This document shows positions 42,533 to 51,911 of a stretch of 64,000 nt of DNA, one piece after another. The notes beneath the pieces were generated by a model. It worked only from the letters and a program-made list of their open reading frames with translations. It searched no databases and was not told where the DNA came from. Source of the DNA: G965240365 sp965240365. Lineage in GTDB: Bacteria; Pseudomonadota; Gammaproteobacteria; Eutrophobiales; Eutrophobiaceae. Within the stretch, counting starts at the first letter, position 1. Each line of letters starts with the position of its first letter. The position numbers were made by a program, and so were the translations under genes. The stretch is taken from assembly GCA_965240365.1 (NCBI GenBank), contig OZ251218.1:3224001-3288000 (forward strand). Direction: 5' to 3'.

Positions 42533-45415
42533 TTACTGACAGGCCTCGCAATCGGGCGTCAGAATCGAACAACTCTCGGCGGTCTCTGCCATTGCCGCTG
42601 GCGCGGGCGCCTTGCCCTGATTGCCGCTCTTTTCCATGTGGGTCGCGCCCAGCGAGCGCAGGTAGTAGGTCGTCTTGAGCCCGCCTACCCAGGCCAGCTT
42701 GTACAGGTTATCCAGCTTTTTGCCGCTGGGTTCGGCCATGTACAGATTGAGCGACTGGCCCTGATCGATCCATTTCTGGCGGCGGGCCGCGGCCTCAATC
42801 AGCCAGCGCGCGTCCAGTTCAAAGGCCGTGGCATAAATGGCCTTCAATTCCTCGGGGACGCGGCTAATGGCTTGCACACTGCCGTCAAAATGGTTCAGGT
42901 CATGCGCCATGACCTCATCCCAGAGGCCCAGGGCCTTCAGGTCGTTCGCAAGATAGGGGTTCACAACGGTAAACTCGCCCGACAGATTGGCCTTGACGAA
43001 CAGGTTATGGTAAGTCGGCTCGATCGACTGGCAGACGCCGCAGATGTTGGAAATGGTGGCCGTGGGGGCGATCGCCATGCAGTTTGAATTACGCATGCCC
43101 ACGCTCATAACGCGCCGGCGCAGCGCGTCCCAGTCGAGGCTCTGGTCAAGGCTGACCTGTAAATAATCGCCGCGTTCTTCGGCCAGAAGCCGCATCGAGT
43201 CAATGGGCAGGATGCCCTGGCTCCAGAGCGAGCCCTTGTAGGTGGCATAGGGGCCGCGCTCTTCGGCCAGGTCGGTCGAGGCCTTGATCGCATGGTAGCT
43301 GATCGTCTCCATACTGCGGTCGGCAAACTCAACGGCGGCTTTGGATGAGTAGGGCAGGCGCAGTTTATACAGCGCGTCCTGAAAGCCCATAATACCGAGG
43401 CCGACCGGGCGGTGCCTGAGATTGGAAAAACGCGCCCTGGCCACGCTGTAGTAGTTGTAATCGATCACGTTATCCAGCATGCGCATGGCGGTCGCAATGG
43501 TCTTTTCGAGCTTGGCGCTGTCAAGGCCGTTCTGGTCAACATGCCGGGCCAGATTGATCGAACCCAGATTACAGACGGCGATCTCGTCGGCCGAGGTATT
43601 GAGGGTAATCTCGGTGCACAGGTTGGAGGAATGCACAACGCCCACATGTGCCTGCGGCGAACGGATATTGGCCGGGTCCTTGAAGGTGATCCAGGGATGG
43701 CCGGTCTCGAACAGCATCGACAGCATCTTGCGCCACAGTTCAACAGCCTTGGTCACTTTAAACAGCTTCAGTTCACCCGCGGCCGCCATGCGTTCATATT
43801 CGACATAGCGCCGCTCGAACGCCTGACCGTACAGATCATGCAGATCCGGGGTGTCATGCGGCGAGAACAGGGTCCAGTCGCCCTCCTCGACCACCCGTTT
43901 CATAAACAGATCCGGCACCCAGTTGGCGGTATTCATATCATGTGTGCGGCGCCGCTCATCGCCGGTATTTTTACGCAGTTCCAGAAAATCCTCGATATCC
44001 AGGTGCCAGGTTTCGAGATAGGCGCACATCGCGCCCTTGCGTTTGCCGCCCTGATTAACGGCCACGGCCGTGTCATTGGCGACCTTCAGGAACGGCACCA
44101 CCCCCTGGGATTTGCCGTTGGTGCCCTTGATATAGGAGCCTAGGGCGCGCACCGGGGTCCAGTCGTTGCCGAGGCCGCCGGCAAACTTGGATAACAGGGC
44201 GTCGTCCTTGATGGACGAGAAGATCCCGTCCAGATCATCCGGCACGGTGGTCAAATAACAACTGGAAAGCTGCGGGCGGCAGGTGCCGGAATTAAACAGG
44301 GTCGGAGTCGAATTCATAAAGTCGAAAGAGGATAACAACTCATAGAATTCAATCGCGCGCGTCTCGCGCTCCAGTTCGTTTATGGCCAGCCCCATTGCCA
44401 CCCGCATAAAAAAGGCCTGTGGCAGTTCAAAGCGCACATCGCCGGAATGAATCAAATAACGGTCATACAGGGTTTGCAGGCCGAGATAGGTAAACTGGCG
44501 GTCGCGATCGGCCTGCAAGGCCCGGCCCAGCCGGTCCAGGTCATATTTGGCGAGTTCGTGATCCAGCAGGTCGAGTTCGGCGCCGCGCTGAATATATTTG
44601 CTGAAATAGCGCGGATAATGCTCGCTCATTTCCGCGTGGGTGGCCTGCGTCGCCGCGCCCTCGATAAAGCTCAATGCCTCGCGCCGCAACTTGTCCAGCA
44701 GCAGCCCGGACGCCACGTAAGTATAATCCGGCTGCTTTTCAAGGAAGGTGCGCGCGCTCATCACCAGCGCATTGCCGACATCGGCCTCCGCCACCCCGTC
44801 GAACAGGTTTTTTAAGGCCTCCTTGATGACAAGGTCGGCCTCGACCCCTTCAAAACCGGCGCAGGCCTCGGCCACGACCGCCTCGAACCGGGCCATGTCC
44901 AGCGGCGCCGTGGAGCCGTCAGCACGGTTGATATTGATCGGGGCGGCCGCGCTGTCGTCTTTGGCGGCGCCGCTGGAGGCCGCCCGTTTACGCGCGTGTT
45001 CCTCGCGGTAAATGACGTAGGCGCGCGCGGTCTTTTGTTCGCCGGCGCGCATCAGGGCCAGTTCAACCTGATCCTGTATGTCCTCGATATGCACGATGCC
45101 GCCCTCCGGCATACGCCGGGTCAGGGCGTTCAGCACCTGATTTGAGAGCGATTCGACCACCTGATGAATACGGCTTGAGGCCGCCGCGGTGCCGCCTTCG
45201 ACATTGATAAAGGCCTTGGTCATGGCCACTGAAATCTTGCTCAGATCAAATCCGGTCACCTTGCCGTTGCGGCGCATGACCCGGTATTGACTGCCGGGCC
45301 GGTTTTGGTGAACGGGATGGCCCGGGCCCGGTTCGGCATTGCCCGGCGCCGATCCTCCCTCCGGCACGGCCGCGGCGCCGGCGGGGTTTACATCAAAAAC
45401 GCTTTCGATTGTCAT
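42533..45415 (-). CDS. nrdA: class Ia ribonucleotide reductase alpha subunit
   Basis: Catalytic subunit, 960 residues. The N-terminus has an ATP-cone (RVMRRNGKVTGFDLSKISVAMTKAF..., about residues 43-135). A second, more divergent cone-like segment is seen at about 160-250 (ININRADGSTAPLDMARFEAVVAEAC...). The catalytic barrel has SSCYL, SNLCTEITLNTSADEIAVCNLGSIN (the thiyl Cys in NLCTE) and NSNCMAIAPTATISNICG. The C-terminal tail ends CSILTPDCEACQ, providing the redox cysteine pair. GGAGG precedes the ATG. The extra cone makes it longer than E. coli NrdA (761 residues). Likely controlled by NrdR through the boxes upstream. Confidence 0.95.
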   Translation of the reverse strand: MTIESVFDVNPAGAAAVPEGGSAPGNAEPGPGHPVHQNRPGSQYRVMRRNGKVTGFDLSKISVAMTKAFINVEGGTAAASSRIHQVVESLSNQVLNALTRRMPEGGIVHIEDIQDQVELALMRAGEQKTARAYVIYREEHARKRAASSGAAKDDSAAAPININRADGSTAPLDMARFEAVVAEACAGFEGVEADLVIKEALKNLFDGVAEADVGNALVMSARTFLEKQPDYTYVASGLLLDKLRREALSFIEGAATQATHAEMSEHYPRYFSKYIQRGAELDLLDHELAKYDLDRLGRALQADRDRQFTYLGLQTLYDRYLIHSGDVRFELPQAFFMRVAMGLAINELERETRAIEFYELLSSFDFMNSTPTLFNSGTCRPQLSSCYLTTVPDDLDGIFSSIKDDALLSKFAGGLGNDWTPVRALGSYIKGTNGKSQGVVPFLKVANDTAVAVNQGGKRKGAMCAYLETWHLDIEDFLELRKNTGDERRRTHDMNTANWVPDLFMKRVVEEGDWTLFSPHDTPDLHDLYGQAFERRYVEYERMAAAGELKLFKVTKAVELWRKMLSMLFETGHPWITFKDPANIRSPQAHVGVVHSSNLCTEITLNTSADEIAVCNLGSINLARHVDQNGLDSAKLEKTIATAMRMLDNVIDYNYYSVARARFSNLRHRPVGLGIMGFQDALYKLRLPYSSKAAVEFADRSMETISYHAIKASTDLAEERGPYATYKGSLWSQGILPIDSMRLLAEERGDYLQVSLDQSLDWDALRRRVMSVGMRNSNCMAIAPTATISNICGVCQSIEPTYHNLFVKANLSGEFTVVNPYLANDLKALGLWDEVMAHDLNHFDGSVQAISRVPEELKAIYATAFELDARWLIEAAARRQKWIDQGQSLNLYMAEPSGKKLDNLYKLAWVGGLKTTYYLRSLGATHMEKSGNQGKAPAPAAMAETAESCSILTPDCEACQ

Positions 45416-45500
45416 TTATGCCTCCAATACAGGTTGTTTTGTCCGCCTTCCGGCTCGTCTGCAAGGCCGGAAACCGGCCCCTGTCTGTCGTGAGTGTGAA

Positions 45501-45529
45501 TTTATAGCACCACAATAACATGTGGTCAA
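45501..45529 (-). promoter_or_regulatory. sigma-70 promoter of nrdAB
   Basis: On the minus strand TTGACC (45524-45529) and TATAAA (45501-45506) are separated by 17 bp, close to ideal. The -35 element overlaps the proximal NrdR-type box, so NrdR binding would block polymerase. Transcription should start near 45494, about 80 nt before the nrdA ATG. Confidence 0.72.
45510..45525 (-). promoter_or_regulatory. NrdR-type box, proximal
   Basis: 16-bp palindrome CCACAATAACATGTGG. It starts exactly 32 bp from the second box, about three helical turns, as is known for paired NrdR sites. It overlaps the -35 element. Confidence 0.72.
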
Positions 45530-45541
45530 GCATTAATTAAA

Positions 45542-45557
45542 CCACAAGATGATGTGG
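45542..45557 (-). promoter_or_regulatory. NrdR-type box, distal
   Basis: 16-bp palindrome CCACAAGATGATGTGG, sharing the CCACA-N6-TGTGG frame with the proximal box. Confidence 0.72.
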
Positions 45558-45940
45558 AATGACCTGTGTTCTTGCTTTGGATTTCCTGTGTATAAACTGC
45601 AGGAAAACAGCGCCGGACAGGACGCTTTGATACGAAATGCCTGATGATTCAATATCTTGAAGGCGGCACGGTTATTGCGCGCGCCACTTCGGCCGGAATG
45701 ACGGCGGGGGCGGGAATGGCAATAAAGGTTGCCGGGATGTGCTTATTTTAATAAAAAAATTTGCAGGGGCTGTCCTGGATAATGCGGATTCGGCTTGACC
45801 TCATATTCCGCTTGTTCCGCCTCGACGCGCGGCAGGCAAGCAAAACCTGCCACTTTGAAATATCCCTGAATATCCGTAACATCGTTTACCGGAAACTCAC
45901 ATGGGTGTTTGACTATGAAATTCTCGGGACAATTTAACTA
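45558..45940. other. non-coding region between nrdA and gspE
   Basis: About 380 bp. It holds a degenerate dispersed-repeat tail ('cttcggccggaatgacggcgggggcg', about 45690-45716) and otherwise unique, less GC-rich sequence that probably carries the gspE promoter. A 51-codon open frame (45782-45937) has no ribosome site and is not called. Confidence 0.5.
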
Positions 45941-47662
45941 ATGGGCAACCAGGAATCACCGGCTTATGGCGCTGGCGCTGGCAGTGATCGCGTTGCCGAT
46001 TATCTTTTGTCCAATGACAAGATCAAGCCCGAGGAATTGGAGGGCGCGCTGGCCTTGCAAAGTGAAAAAGGCGTTGCCCTGGGGATTTTGCTGGTGCAGT
46101 TGGGTCTGGTCTCGGATCGGGATCTGGTCGCGCTTTACCGGCAACTCACGGATTGCCCGCTGGCCGAAGACAAGGAGTTCCCGTCCGCGCCCCTGTTTGA
46201 AAGCGAATTACCCGCCCGCTTTTTGAAGGAGAATTATGCGCTGCCGCTGGCCGATCAGCCCGGGGGGATCGTGCTGGCGCTGGCCGACCCGACCGATGCC
46301 GACACCCTGCAAGCCGTCGCGCTGGCAACCGGCAGGAAGGTTATCCCGAAGATCGCGTCCATCTCCAGGATAGAGAAGGCGCTGGATCGCTTCTACGGGG
46401 ATGGCCAGTCCAAACTTGAGGATATTGTCGAAGAAATTGAAATTGACGGCAATGAGACCGACACCGATTCCATCGAGCGCTTAAAAGACCTGGCGGCGGA
46501 GGCGCCGGTTATCCGTCTGGTGAGCCTGATTATCAATAACGCCATCGCCGCGCGCGCCTCGGATATTCATATCGAACCCTTCGAAAACCGCTTGAAGATT
46601 CGTTACCGCATTGATGGCGTGCTCAAGGAAGCGGAGGCGCCACCGGCCCGCTCGACCGCGGCGGTGATTTCCAGGATCAAGATCATGGCCAAAATGAACA
46701 TCGCCGAGCGGCGCCTGCCGCAGGATGGCCGTATCCAGTTGCGCAGCCAGGGCAAGCTGATCGATTTGCGGGTCTCCACCGTGCCGACCATGCACGGCGA
46801 GAGCCTGGTCATGCGTATCCTGGACAAGGAATATGTCAAACTGGATTTCGACACGCTGGGATTTTCCGGGCCGATCAAGGAAAAAGTCAACGATATTCTG
46901 AAACTGCCGCACGGGATTATCCTGGTCACGGGGCCGACCGGCAGCGGCAAAACGACCACGCTTTATACCGCGCTGGCCGAGTTGAATACGCCGGATAAAA
47001 AAATTCTCACGGTCGAAGACCCGGTCGAATATCAGCTTGAAGGCATTAACCAGATTCAGGTTAAGCCCCGGATTGGGCTTGATTTTGCGAACGCGCTGCG
47101 CTCTATCGTGCGGCAAGACCCGGATGTGCTCATGATCGGCGAGATGCGCGATCTGGAAACGGCGCGGATCGCGGTGCAATCGGCCCTGACCGGCCATCTG
47201 GTCTTTTCCACCCTGCACACCAATGACGCCGGCAGTTCCATCACGCGGCTGCTGGATATGGGCGTCGAGGATTATCTTTTGACCTCCACCCTGAACGGGA
47301 TCCTGGCGCAGCGCCTGGTCAGGCTGCTTTGCGCCGCCTGCCGCCGGGCTTACCGGCCCCTGCCCGGCTTGATCAGCGAACTGGAACTGGATCGTTATGC
47401 GCCGGTGGATGAACTTGAACTGCACGAGGCCGTGGGTTGCGCCGAATGCCTGGACAACGGTTATCTCGGGCGCTGTGTGATCACTGAATTCCTGGTCATC
47501 TCGGAAGGGATCCGGCGCCTGATCCTGAACCATGAGGACGCCACGGCGCTGGAACGCCACGCCATTGAGGCCGGCATGGACACCATGCAGGTTGACGGGA
47601 TCAGGAAGGCCCTGCAAGGCATGACCACCATTGAGGATGTGCTGCGGGTGACCCGCGAGTAA
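45941..47662 (+). CDS. gspE: type II secretion ATPase GspE
   Basis: Hexameric cytoplasmic ATPase driving pseudopilus assembly. 573 residues: N1/N2 domains (LLVQLGLVSDRDLVALYRQLTDCP), then the ATPase with Walker A GPTGSGKTTTLYTAL, Asp box EDPVEYQLEGINQIQV, Walker B DPDVLMIGEMRDLETA and His box HLVFSTLHTNDAG. The zinc-binding module has the cysteine pairs CAAC and CAEC (about residues 465-510). Followed 6 nt later by gspF. Confidence 0.95.
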   Translation: MGNQESPAYGAGAGSDRVADYLLSNDKIKPEELEGALALQSEKGVALGILLVQLGLVSDRDLVALYRQLTDCPLAEDKEFPSAPLFESELPARFLKENYALPLADQPGGIVLALADPTDADTLQAVALATGRKVIPKIASISRIEKALDRFYGDGQSKLEDIVEEIEIDGNETDTDSIERLKDLAAEAPVIRLVSLIINNAIAARASDIHIEPFENRLKIRYRIDGVLKEAEAPPARSTAAVISRIKIMAKMNIAERRLPQDGRIQLRSQGKLIDLRVSTVPTMHGESLVMRILDKEYVKLDFDTLGFSGPIKEKVNDILKLPHGIILVTGPTGSGKTTTLYTALAELNTPDKKILTVEDPVEYQLEGINQIQVKPRIGLDFANALRSIVRQDPDVLMIGEMRDLETARIAVQSALTGHLVFSTLHTNDAGSSITRLLDMGVEDYLLTSTLNGILAQRLVRLLCAACRRAYRPLPGLISELELDRYAPVDELELHEAVGCAECLDNGYLGRCVITEFLVISEGIRRLILNHEDATALERHAIEAGMDTMQVDGIRKALQGMTTIEDVLRVTRE

Positions 47663-47668
47663 ACCGCC

Positions 47669-48892
47669 ATGCCGGTATTTCGCTATAAGGCTATCAGCCA
47701 CAGCGGTGAAATGTTGCAGGGCGAGATCGAAGCGCCCTCGCAAGCGGCCGCGATTGAAAAGCTGCAAGGCTCGGGGCATCTGCCGATCAGCGCCGAAGAA
47801 ACGAGCGCCGGCTCGATCCGGGCCGGCCGGCCGCTGTTCCGCTGGTCGCGCCCGGCCACGGCCCGGGGCGACGCGATTCGCGCCATGACCCGCGAACTGG
47901 CCACATTGCTGAAAGCCGGCCTGCCGCTGGACCAGGCCCTCAAGACACTGGCCGAGGTCAGCGCCGGGCCCGCCGTAAAAAAGCTGGTGCAGGACATTTA
48001 CGCGCGGGTGCAGGGCGGGGCCGCGCTGTCGCGGGCCATGGAGGCGCAGGGCGAGAGTTTCAGCCGTTTGTATCTAAACCTGATCCGCGCCGGCGAGGCC
48101 GGCGGCGCCCTGGAAACGGTGCTGCAACGTCTGGCGGACTACCTTGAACAAAGCGCCGCGCTGCGTTCCAGCATCGTCTCCGCGCTGATTTATCCCGTCA
48201 TTTTACTGCTCATTGCGATCTTTTCGGTCATGGCCCTGATGGTATTTGTGGTGCCGCAGTTTGTGCCGCTGTTTGCAGACACGGGGGCCGCGCTGCCGCT
48301 GGCCACGCGGCTGGTATTTGGCGCGGCCGAGTGGTTTCAGCGCTTCTGGTGGGCGTTGCCGCTGGGGCTTGCGGGCGTTTGGTGGTTGTTTCAAAGGCGG
48401 CTTAAGGCCCCGGCCAGCCGGTTGCGCTGGCACTCGTTTTTGCTGCGGCTGCCTTTGGGCGGTGACTTGATCGTCAAAATCGAGGTCGCGCGTTTTGCCA
48501 GAACGCTGGGCACGCTTTTAGGCAATGGCGTGCCCTTACTCACGGGCGTCGGCATCGTGCGGGAGGTCATCAGCAATCAGGCTATCGCCACGGTAATGAG
48601 CCGCGTTATTGAAAGGCTGGAACAGGGCGGGCGTCTGGCCGACGCGCTGGTGCGGGAGCCGCATTTCCCGGCCCTGGCCGTGCAGTTGATCCGGGTGGGC
48701 GAGGAAAGCGGGCAACTGGAATCCATGTTATTGAAGATCGCGGATATTTATGACGGGGAAGTCAATACCACGGTCAAGCGCATGTTGACCCTGGTTGAAC
48801 CGGTATTGATACTGGGCCTTGGGGGTATGATCGCCGTCATCATTATTTCCATACTGGTCGCGATATTGGGCTTGAATGAGTTGGTTGTTTAG
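47669..48892 (+). CDS. gspF: type II secretion inner-membrane platform protein GspF
   Basis: 407 residues with two copies of the T2SSF domain (first begins AMTRELATLLKAGLPLDQALKTLAEV; second FARTLGTLLGNGVPLLTGVGIVREVI) and membrane segments at about 170-195 (LIYPVILLLIAIFSVMALMVFVVP), 210-235 and the C-terminus (VEPVLILGLGGMIAVIIISILVAI). The N-terminus is the usual MPVFRYKAISHSGEMLQGEIEA. The gsp run is interrupted after this gene by repeats and bioYB. Confidence 0.95.
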   Translation: MPVFRYKAISHSGEMLQGEIEAPSQAAAIEKLQGSGHLPISAEETSAGSIRAGRPLFRWSRPATARGDAIRAMTRELATLLKAGLPLDQALKTLAEVSAGPAVKKLVQDIYARVQGGAALSRAMEAQGESFSRLYLNLIRAGEAGGALETVLQRLADYLEQSAALRSSIVSALIYPVILLLIAIFSVMALMVFVVPQFVPLFADTGAALPLATRLVFGAAEWFQRFWWALPLGLAGVWWLFQRRLKAPASRLRWHSFLLRLPLGGDLIVKIEVARFARTLGTLLGNGVPLLTGVGIVREVISNQAIATVMSRVIERLEQGGRLADALVREPHFPALAVQLIRVGEESGQLESMLLKIADIYDGEVNTTVKRMLTLVEPVLILGLGGMIAVIIISILVAILGLNELVV

Positions 48893-49354
48893 GGGTTGTC
48901 ATTCCTGCCTGCGGCAGGAATGTATTATATAAACCACTGGATTCCGGCTTTCGCCGGAATGACAACGGGGGCGATGGATACGGCCTGTTAGCCTTCAATG
49001 TTGTTCTGGCTCCGTCCGTCATTTCGGTCTGCCTGCCGCGGGCAGGCGAGAATGAAGGGGCTTTTTGTTTATGGCCGCTCCTTTTAACCCTCTACCCCTG
49101 TCGTCATTCCAGCGAAAGCTGGAATCCACGCCTGCCGCAGGCAGGTCAGGAACAAGCTGCCGGGGAAGCGGATATCGAACCAGCGGATACAACCCATTAA
49201 CCGTCCCAAAACAATTACCATGCCGGTTGGATTTTGCTAAGATGCGCCAGTATGAACACTGACGCTCTGAGACTGGCTTCAAAGGGCTTAACCGATCGGC
49301 TTAGCTGATCCCCACAACGGGCAGTCGCCCGCATTCAATGAGGAACCATAAATC
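48893..49354. repeat. dispersed repeats between gspF and bioY
   Basis: About 460 bp without a gene. 48897-48975 is a full unit (a CCTGCGGCAGG half, spacer 'tattatataaaccactgg', then ATTCCGGCTTTCGCCGGAAT); 49010-49060 and 49090-49160 are further copies, including ATTCCAGCGAAAGCTGGAAT and a CCTGCCGCAGGCAGG palindrome. From ~49185 the sequence is unique and forms the bioY leader. I looked for BirA- or BioR-type operators there and found none that convinces. Confidence 0.68.
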
Positions 49355-49960
49355 ATGACTACACTGACACGACCCCGGGAAACGCTCAGCGCCGCCCTTT
49401 GGCAGGGCGACAACGCGCTGGCGCGCAATATAACGCTGGCCTTCGCCGGCAGCATGGCGCTTTGGATCTCGGCCAAGATTCAAGTGCCGTTCTACCCCGT
49501 TCCGATCACCATGCAGACCTTTGTGGTGCTGATGGCAGGCATGGCCTTCGGCTGGCGCCTGGGCGCGGCGACCATCCTGCTTTATCTGGCGGAAGGCGCG
49601 CTGGGTCTGCCGGTTTTCGCGGGCACGCCGGAAAAGGGCATCGGCCTCGCTTATATGGCCGGGCCGACCGGGGGCTATCTGCTTGGGTTCGTGTTGGCGG
49701 CCGCGCTTGTCGGCTGGCTGGCCGAGCGCGGATTCGACCGCAATGTCATGCTGACGGCCATCGCCATGCTGCTCGGCAACGCGATCATCTATATCCCCGG
49801 CCTGTTGTGGCTCGGCGCCGTGGTCGGCTGGGACAAGCCCGTGCTGGAATGGGGCCTGCTGCCGTTCCTGTTCGGCGACACCGCCAAGCTGATACTCGCC
49901 GCGCTGCTGATGCCGGCCTTGTGGAAACTTGTCGGCGCCAGGCAGAAACGAGTCTCCTGA
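49355..49960 (+). CDS. bioY: biotin transporter BioY
   Basis: Substrate-binding membrane (S) component of a biotin ECF transporter. 201 residues, about six hydrophobic segments; BioY features QVPFYPVPITMQTFVVLMAGMAFGWRLGAATILLYLAEGALGLPVFAG and AGPTGGYLLGFVLAA. No EcfA/EcfT genes are adjacent; solitary BioY proteins are known to work or to share a distant energising module. The start is 18 nt upstream of bioB's transcription partner context: the bioY stop lies 18 nt before bioB. Confidence 0.94.
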   Translation: MTTLTRPRETLSAALWQGDNALARNITLAFAGSMALWISAKIQVPFYPVPITMQTFVVLMAGMAFGWRLGAATILLYLAEGALGLPVFAGTPEKGIGLAYMAGPTGGYLLGFVLAAALVGWLAERGFDRNVMLTAIAMLLGNAIIYIPGLLWLGAVVGWDKPVLEWGLLPFLFGDTAKLILAALLMPALWKLVGARQKRVS

Positions 49961-49978
49961 GCGCGGCCGGGCGCCGAC

Positions 49979-51034
49979 ATGCTTGAGCAAAGGGCGGCGG
50001 AGACCAGCGCCGGAACGCGGCTCCGAACGGACTGGACGCGCGCCGAGATCCGCGCGCTGCACGACCAGCCGTTTAACGATCTGCTCTACTCGGCGCAGGC
50101 GCAACACCGCGCCGTGTTCGATCCCAACACGGTGCAGCTTTCTACGCTGCTGAATATCAAGAGCGGCGGCTGCCCGGAAGACTGTAAATATTGCTCGCAG
50201 TCCGTCCGTTACAAGACGGGCCTGCAAAATGAGAAATTGATGGACCAGGAGACCATCCTTGCCGCGGCGCGGCGCGCCAGGGCCATCGGCGCGGAGCGTT
50301 TTTGTATGGGCGCGGCCTGGCGCAATATCAAGGACCGCGATGTGCCGAAACTGGCCGGGATCATCGCCGCCGTGAAGGCGCTCGGCCTGGAAACCTGCGT
50401 GACGCTGGGTATGGCGACCCGCGAGCAACTCTCGACATTGCGGGCGGCCGGACTCGATTACTATAATCACAATATTGACACGTCCGAGGAATATTATGCG
50501 GAGGTCGTCACCACGCGCACATTCGCCGATCGCCTCGACACGCTTGAGGCCGTGCGGGAGGCCGGGATCAAGGTGTGTTGCGGCGGTATCCTCGGCCTGG
50601 GCGAGCGCGTCGAGGATCGCATCGCCATGTTACACACGCTGGCGACATTGCCGCGGCATCCGCAGTCGGTCCCGGTCAATACCCTGGTCCCGATCAAGGG
50701 CACGCCGTTCTCGGAGAATGCGAAGATCGACCCGCTGGATCTGGCGCGCTTCATTGCCACCGCGCGCCTGGTGATGCCTGAGAGCGTTATCCGTCTGTCG
50801 GCCGGCCGCTCCGATCTGGATCAGAGCGCCCAGGCGCTGGCCTATTTTGCCGGCGCGAACTCGATCTTCTTCGGCGAGGCCCTGCTGACCACGCCCAACG
50901 CCAATATGCGGGGCGATGCGAGGCTTTTCAAAAAGCTCGGCATCGCGGCCGGCGGTTTGCAACGCCGGCGGCCCGGCGCGGCGGCGCCGGAAGCAAAGAT
51001 GAAAGTCATGGATTGCGAAGCAAAAGGTCACTGA
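49979..51034 (+). CDS. bioB: biotin synthase BioB
   Basis: Radical SAM enzyme inserting sulfur into dethiobiotin. 351 residues; the radical-SAM motif CPEDCKYCSQS binds the [4Fe-4S] cluster. YNHNIDTSEEYY and IKVCCGGILGLGE are typical, and RLSAGR supplies the Arg ligand of the [2Fe-2S] cluster. It lies 18 nt after bioY and 4 nt before gspG, so bioYB and gspG-N are probably on one transcript. Other bio genes are absent from the window. Confidence 0.96.
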   Translation: MLEQRAAETSAGTRLRTDWTRAEIRALHDQPFNDLLYSAQAQHRAVFDPNTVQLSTLLNIKSGGCPEDCKYCSQSVRYKTGLQNEKLMDQETILAAARRARAIGAERFCMGAAWRNIKDRDVPKLAGIIAAVKALGLETCVTLGMATREQLSTLRAAGLDYYNHNIDTSEEYYAEVVTTRTFADRLDTLEAVREAGIKVCCGGILGLGERVEDRIAMLHTLATLPRHPQSVPVNTLVPIKGTPFSENAKIDPLDLARFIATARLVMPESVIRLSAGRSDLDQSAQALAYFAGANSIFFGEALLTTPNANMRGDARLFKKLGIAAGGLQRRRPGAAAPEAKMKVMDCEAKGH

Positions 51035-51038
51035 CATC

Positions 51039-51455
51039 ATGCGTAAAAGACAGCCCGGTTTTACCCTGATTGAATTGCTGGTGGTGCTGGTCATCCTCGG
51101 CCTGCTGGCCGGTCTGGTCGGGCCGCAGGTGATGAAATATGTCGGCAGCGCAAAGAGCGATACGGCCCGGCTGCAACTGGAAGATATCGGCGCGGCGCTG
51201 GATTTGTTTTATCTTGATAACGGCCGCTACCCGGACGCGAACGAGGGCTTGGAAGCATTAACCACGCGACCGGGTGGACTGGAAGGCTGGAATGGCCCTT
51301 ATCTGAAAAAGAAAACGGTCCCGGTTGATCCTTGGGGCAACCCCTATCACTATGTGATACCGGGCCGGCATGGCCAGTTTGATCTCTACAGCCTGGGGGC
51401 AGATAATGCGGCCGGGGGGGAGAAAGATAACCAGGACATCAATAGTTGGGAATAG
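51039..51455 (+). CDS. gspG: type II secretion major pseudopilin GspG
   Basis: 138 residues. Type III signal with prepilin peptidase site G|FTLIELLVVLVILGLLAGLVGP (Glu at +5), followed by the GspG core: DNGRYPDANEGLEALTTRPGG, WNGPYLKKKTVPVDPWGNPYHYVIPG and a C-terminal calcium-binding loop SLGADNAAGGEKDNQDI. Four nt after bioB. Confidence 0.96.
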   Translation: MRKRQPGFTLIELLVVLVILGLLAGLVGPQVMKYVGSAKSDTARLQLEDIGAALDLFYLDNGRYPDANEGLEALTTRPGGLEGWNGPYLKKKTVPVDPWGNPYHYVIPGRHGQFDLYSLGADNAAGGEKDNQDINSWE

Positions 51456-51456
51456 C

Positions 51457-51906
51457 ATGAGACAGAACCGCGCCAGCCCGGGTTTTACCTTGCTTGAAGT
51501 GCTGGTGGTGTTTGTTATTTTTGCGCTGATCCTGGCCATCGTCCCGCCTTATTTGCCGAATGTGCTGGCCGGCAACCAGGTTCGCGCCGCGGCCCGCGAT
51601 CTGGCGGCCAATCTGAAAAAAACCCGCGGCCTGGCGATCAGCGCCCAACAGGAAGCCGTGCTGAACCTGGATGTGGAACAAAAAACCTTTGCCGTCAACG
51701 GCCGGGCGAAAAACCTGACCATACCCGAATACGCCAGACTGTCGATCATCACCGCGCGCTCGGAACAACTGTCTGGAAACAAGGGCCGGATCCGCTTCTT
51801 TGCCGATGGCAGCTCCACCGGGGGCCAGATAAAACTGGCCTGGAAGCAGCAGGAGTATGTGATCGATGTCCACTGGCTCACGGGCGCGGTAAAGATACGG
51901 TCATAA
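51457..51906 (+). CDS. gspH: type II secretion minor pseudopilin GspH
   Basis: 149 residues from MRQNRASPG; the longer open frame overlaps gspG. Prepilin site G|FTLLEVLVVFVIFALILAIVPPYL, then a GspH-like body (VRAAARDLAANLKKTRGLAISAQQEAVLNLDVEQKTFAV and FFADGSSTGGQIKL). It starts 1 nt after the gspG stop. Confidence 0.9.
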   Translation: MRQNRASPGFTLLEVLVVFVIFALILAIVPPYLPNVLAGNQVRAAARDLAANLKKTRGLAISAQQEAVLNLDVEQKTFAVNGRAKNLTIPEYARLSIITARSEQLSGNKGRIRFFADGSSTGGQIKLAWKQQEYVIDVHWLTGAVKIRS

Positions 51907-51911
51907 CGGGC

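Noticed and set aside
45782..45937. 51-codon open frame just before gspE
   Set aside because: No ribosome site, no family, no sign of conservation; probably chance.
49185..49354. BirA or BioR operator upstream of bioY
   Set aside because: No inverted repeat resembling either consensus was found by eye.
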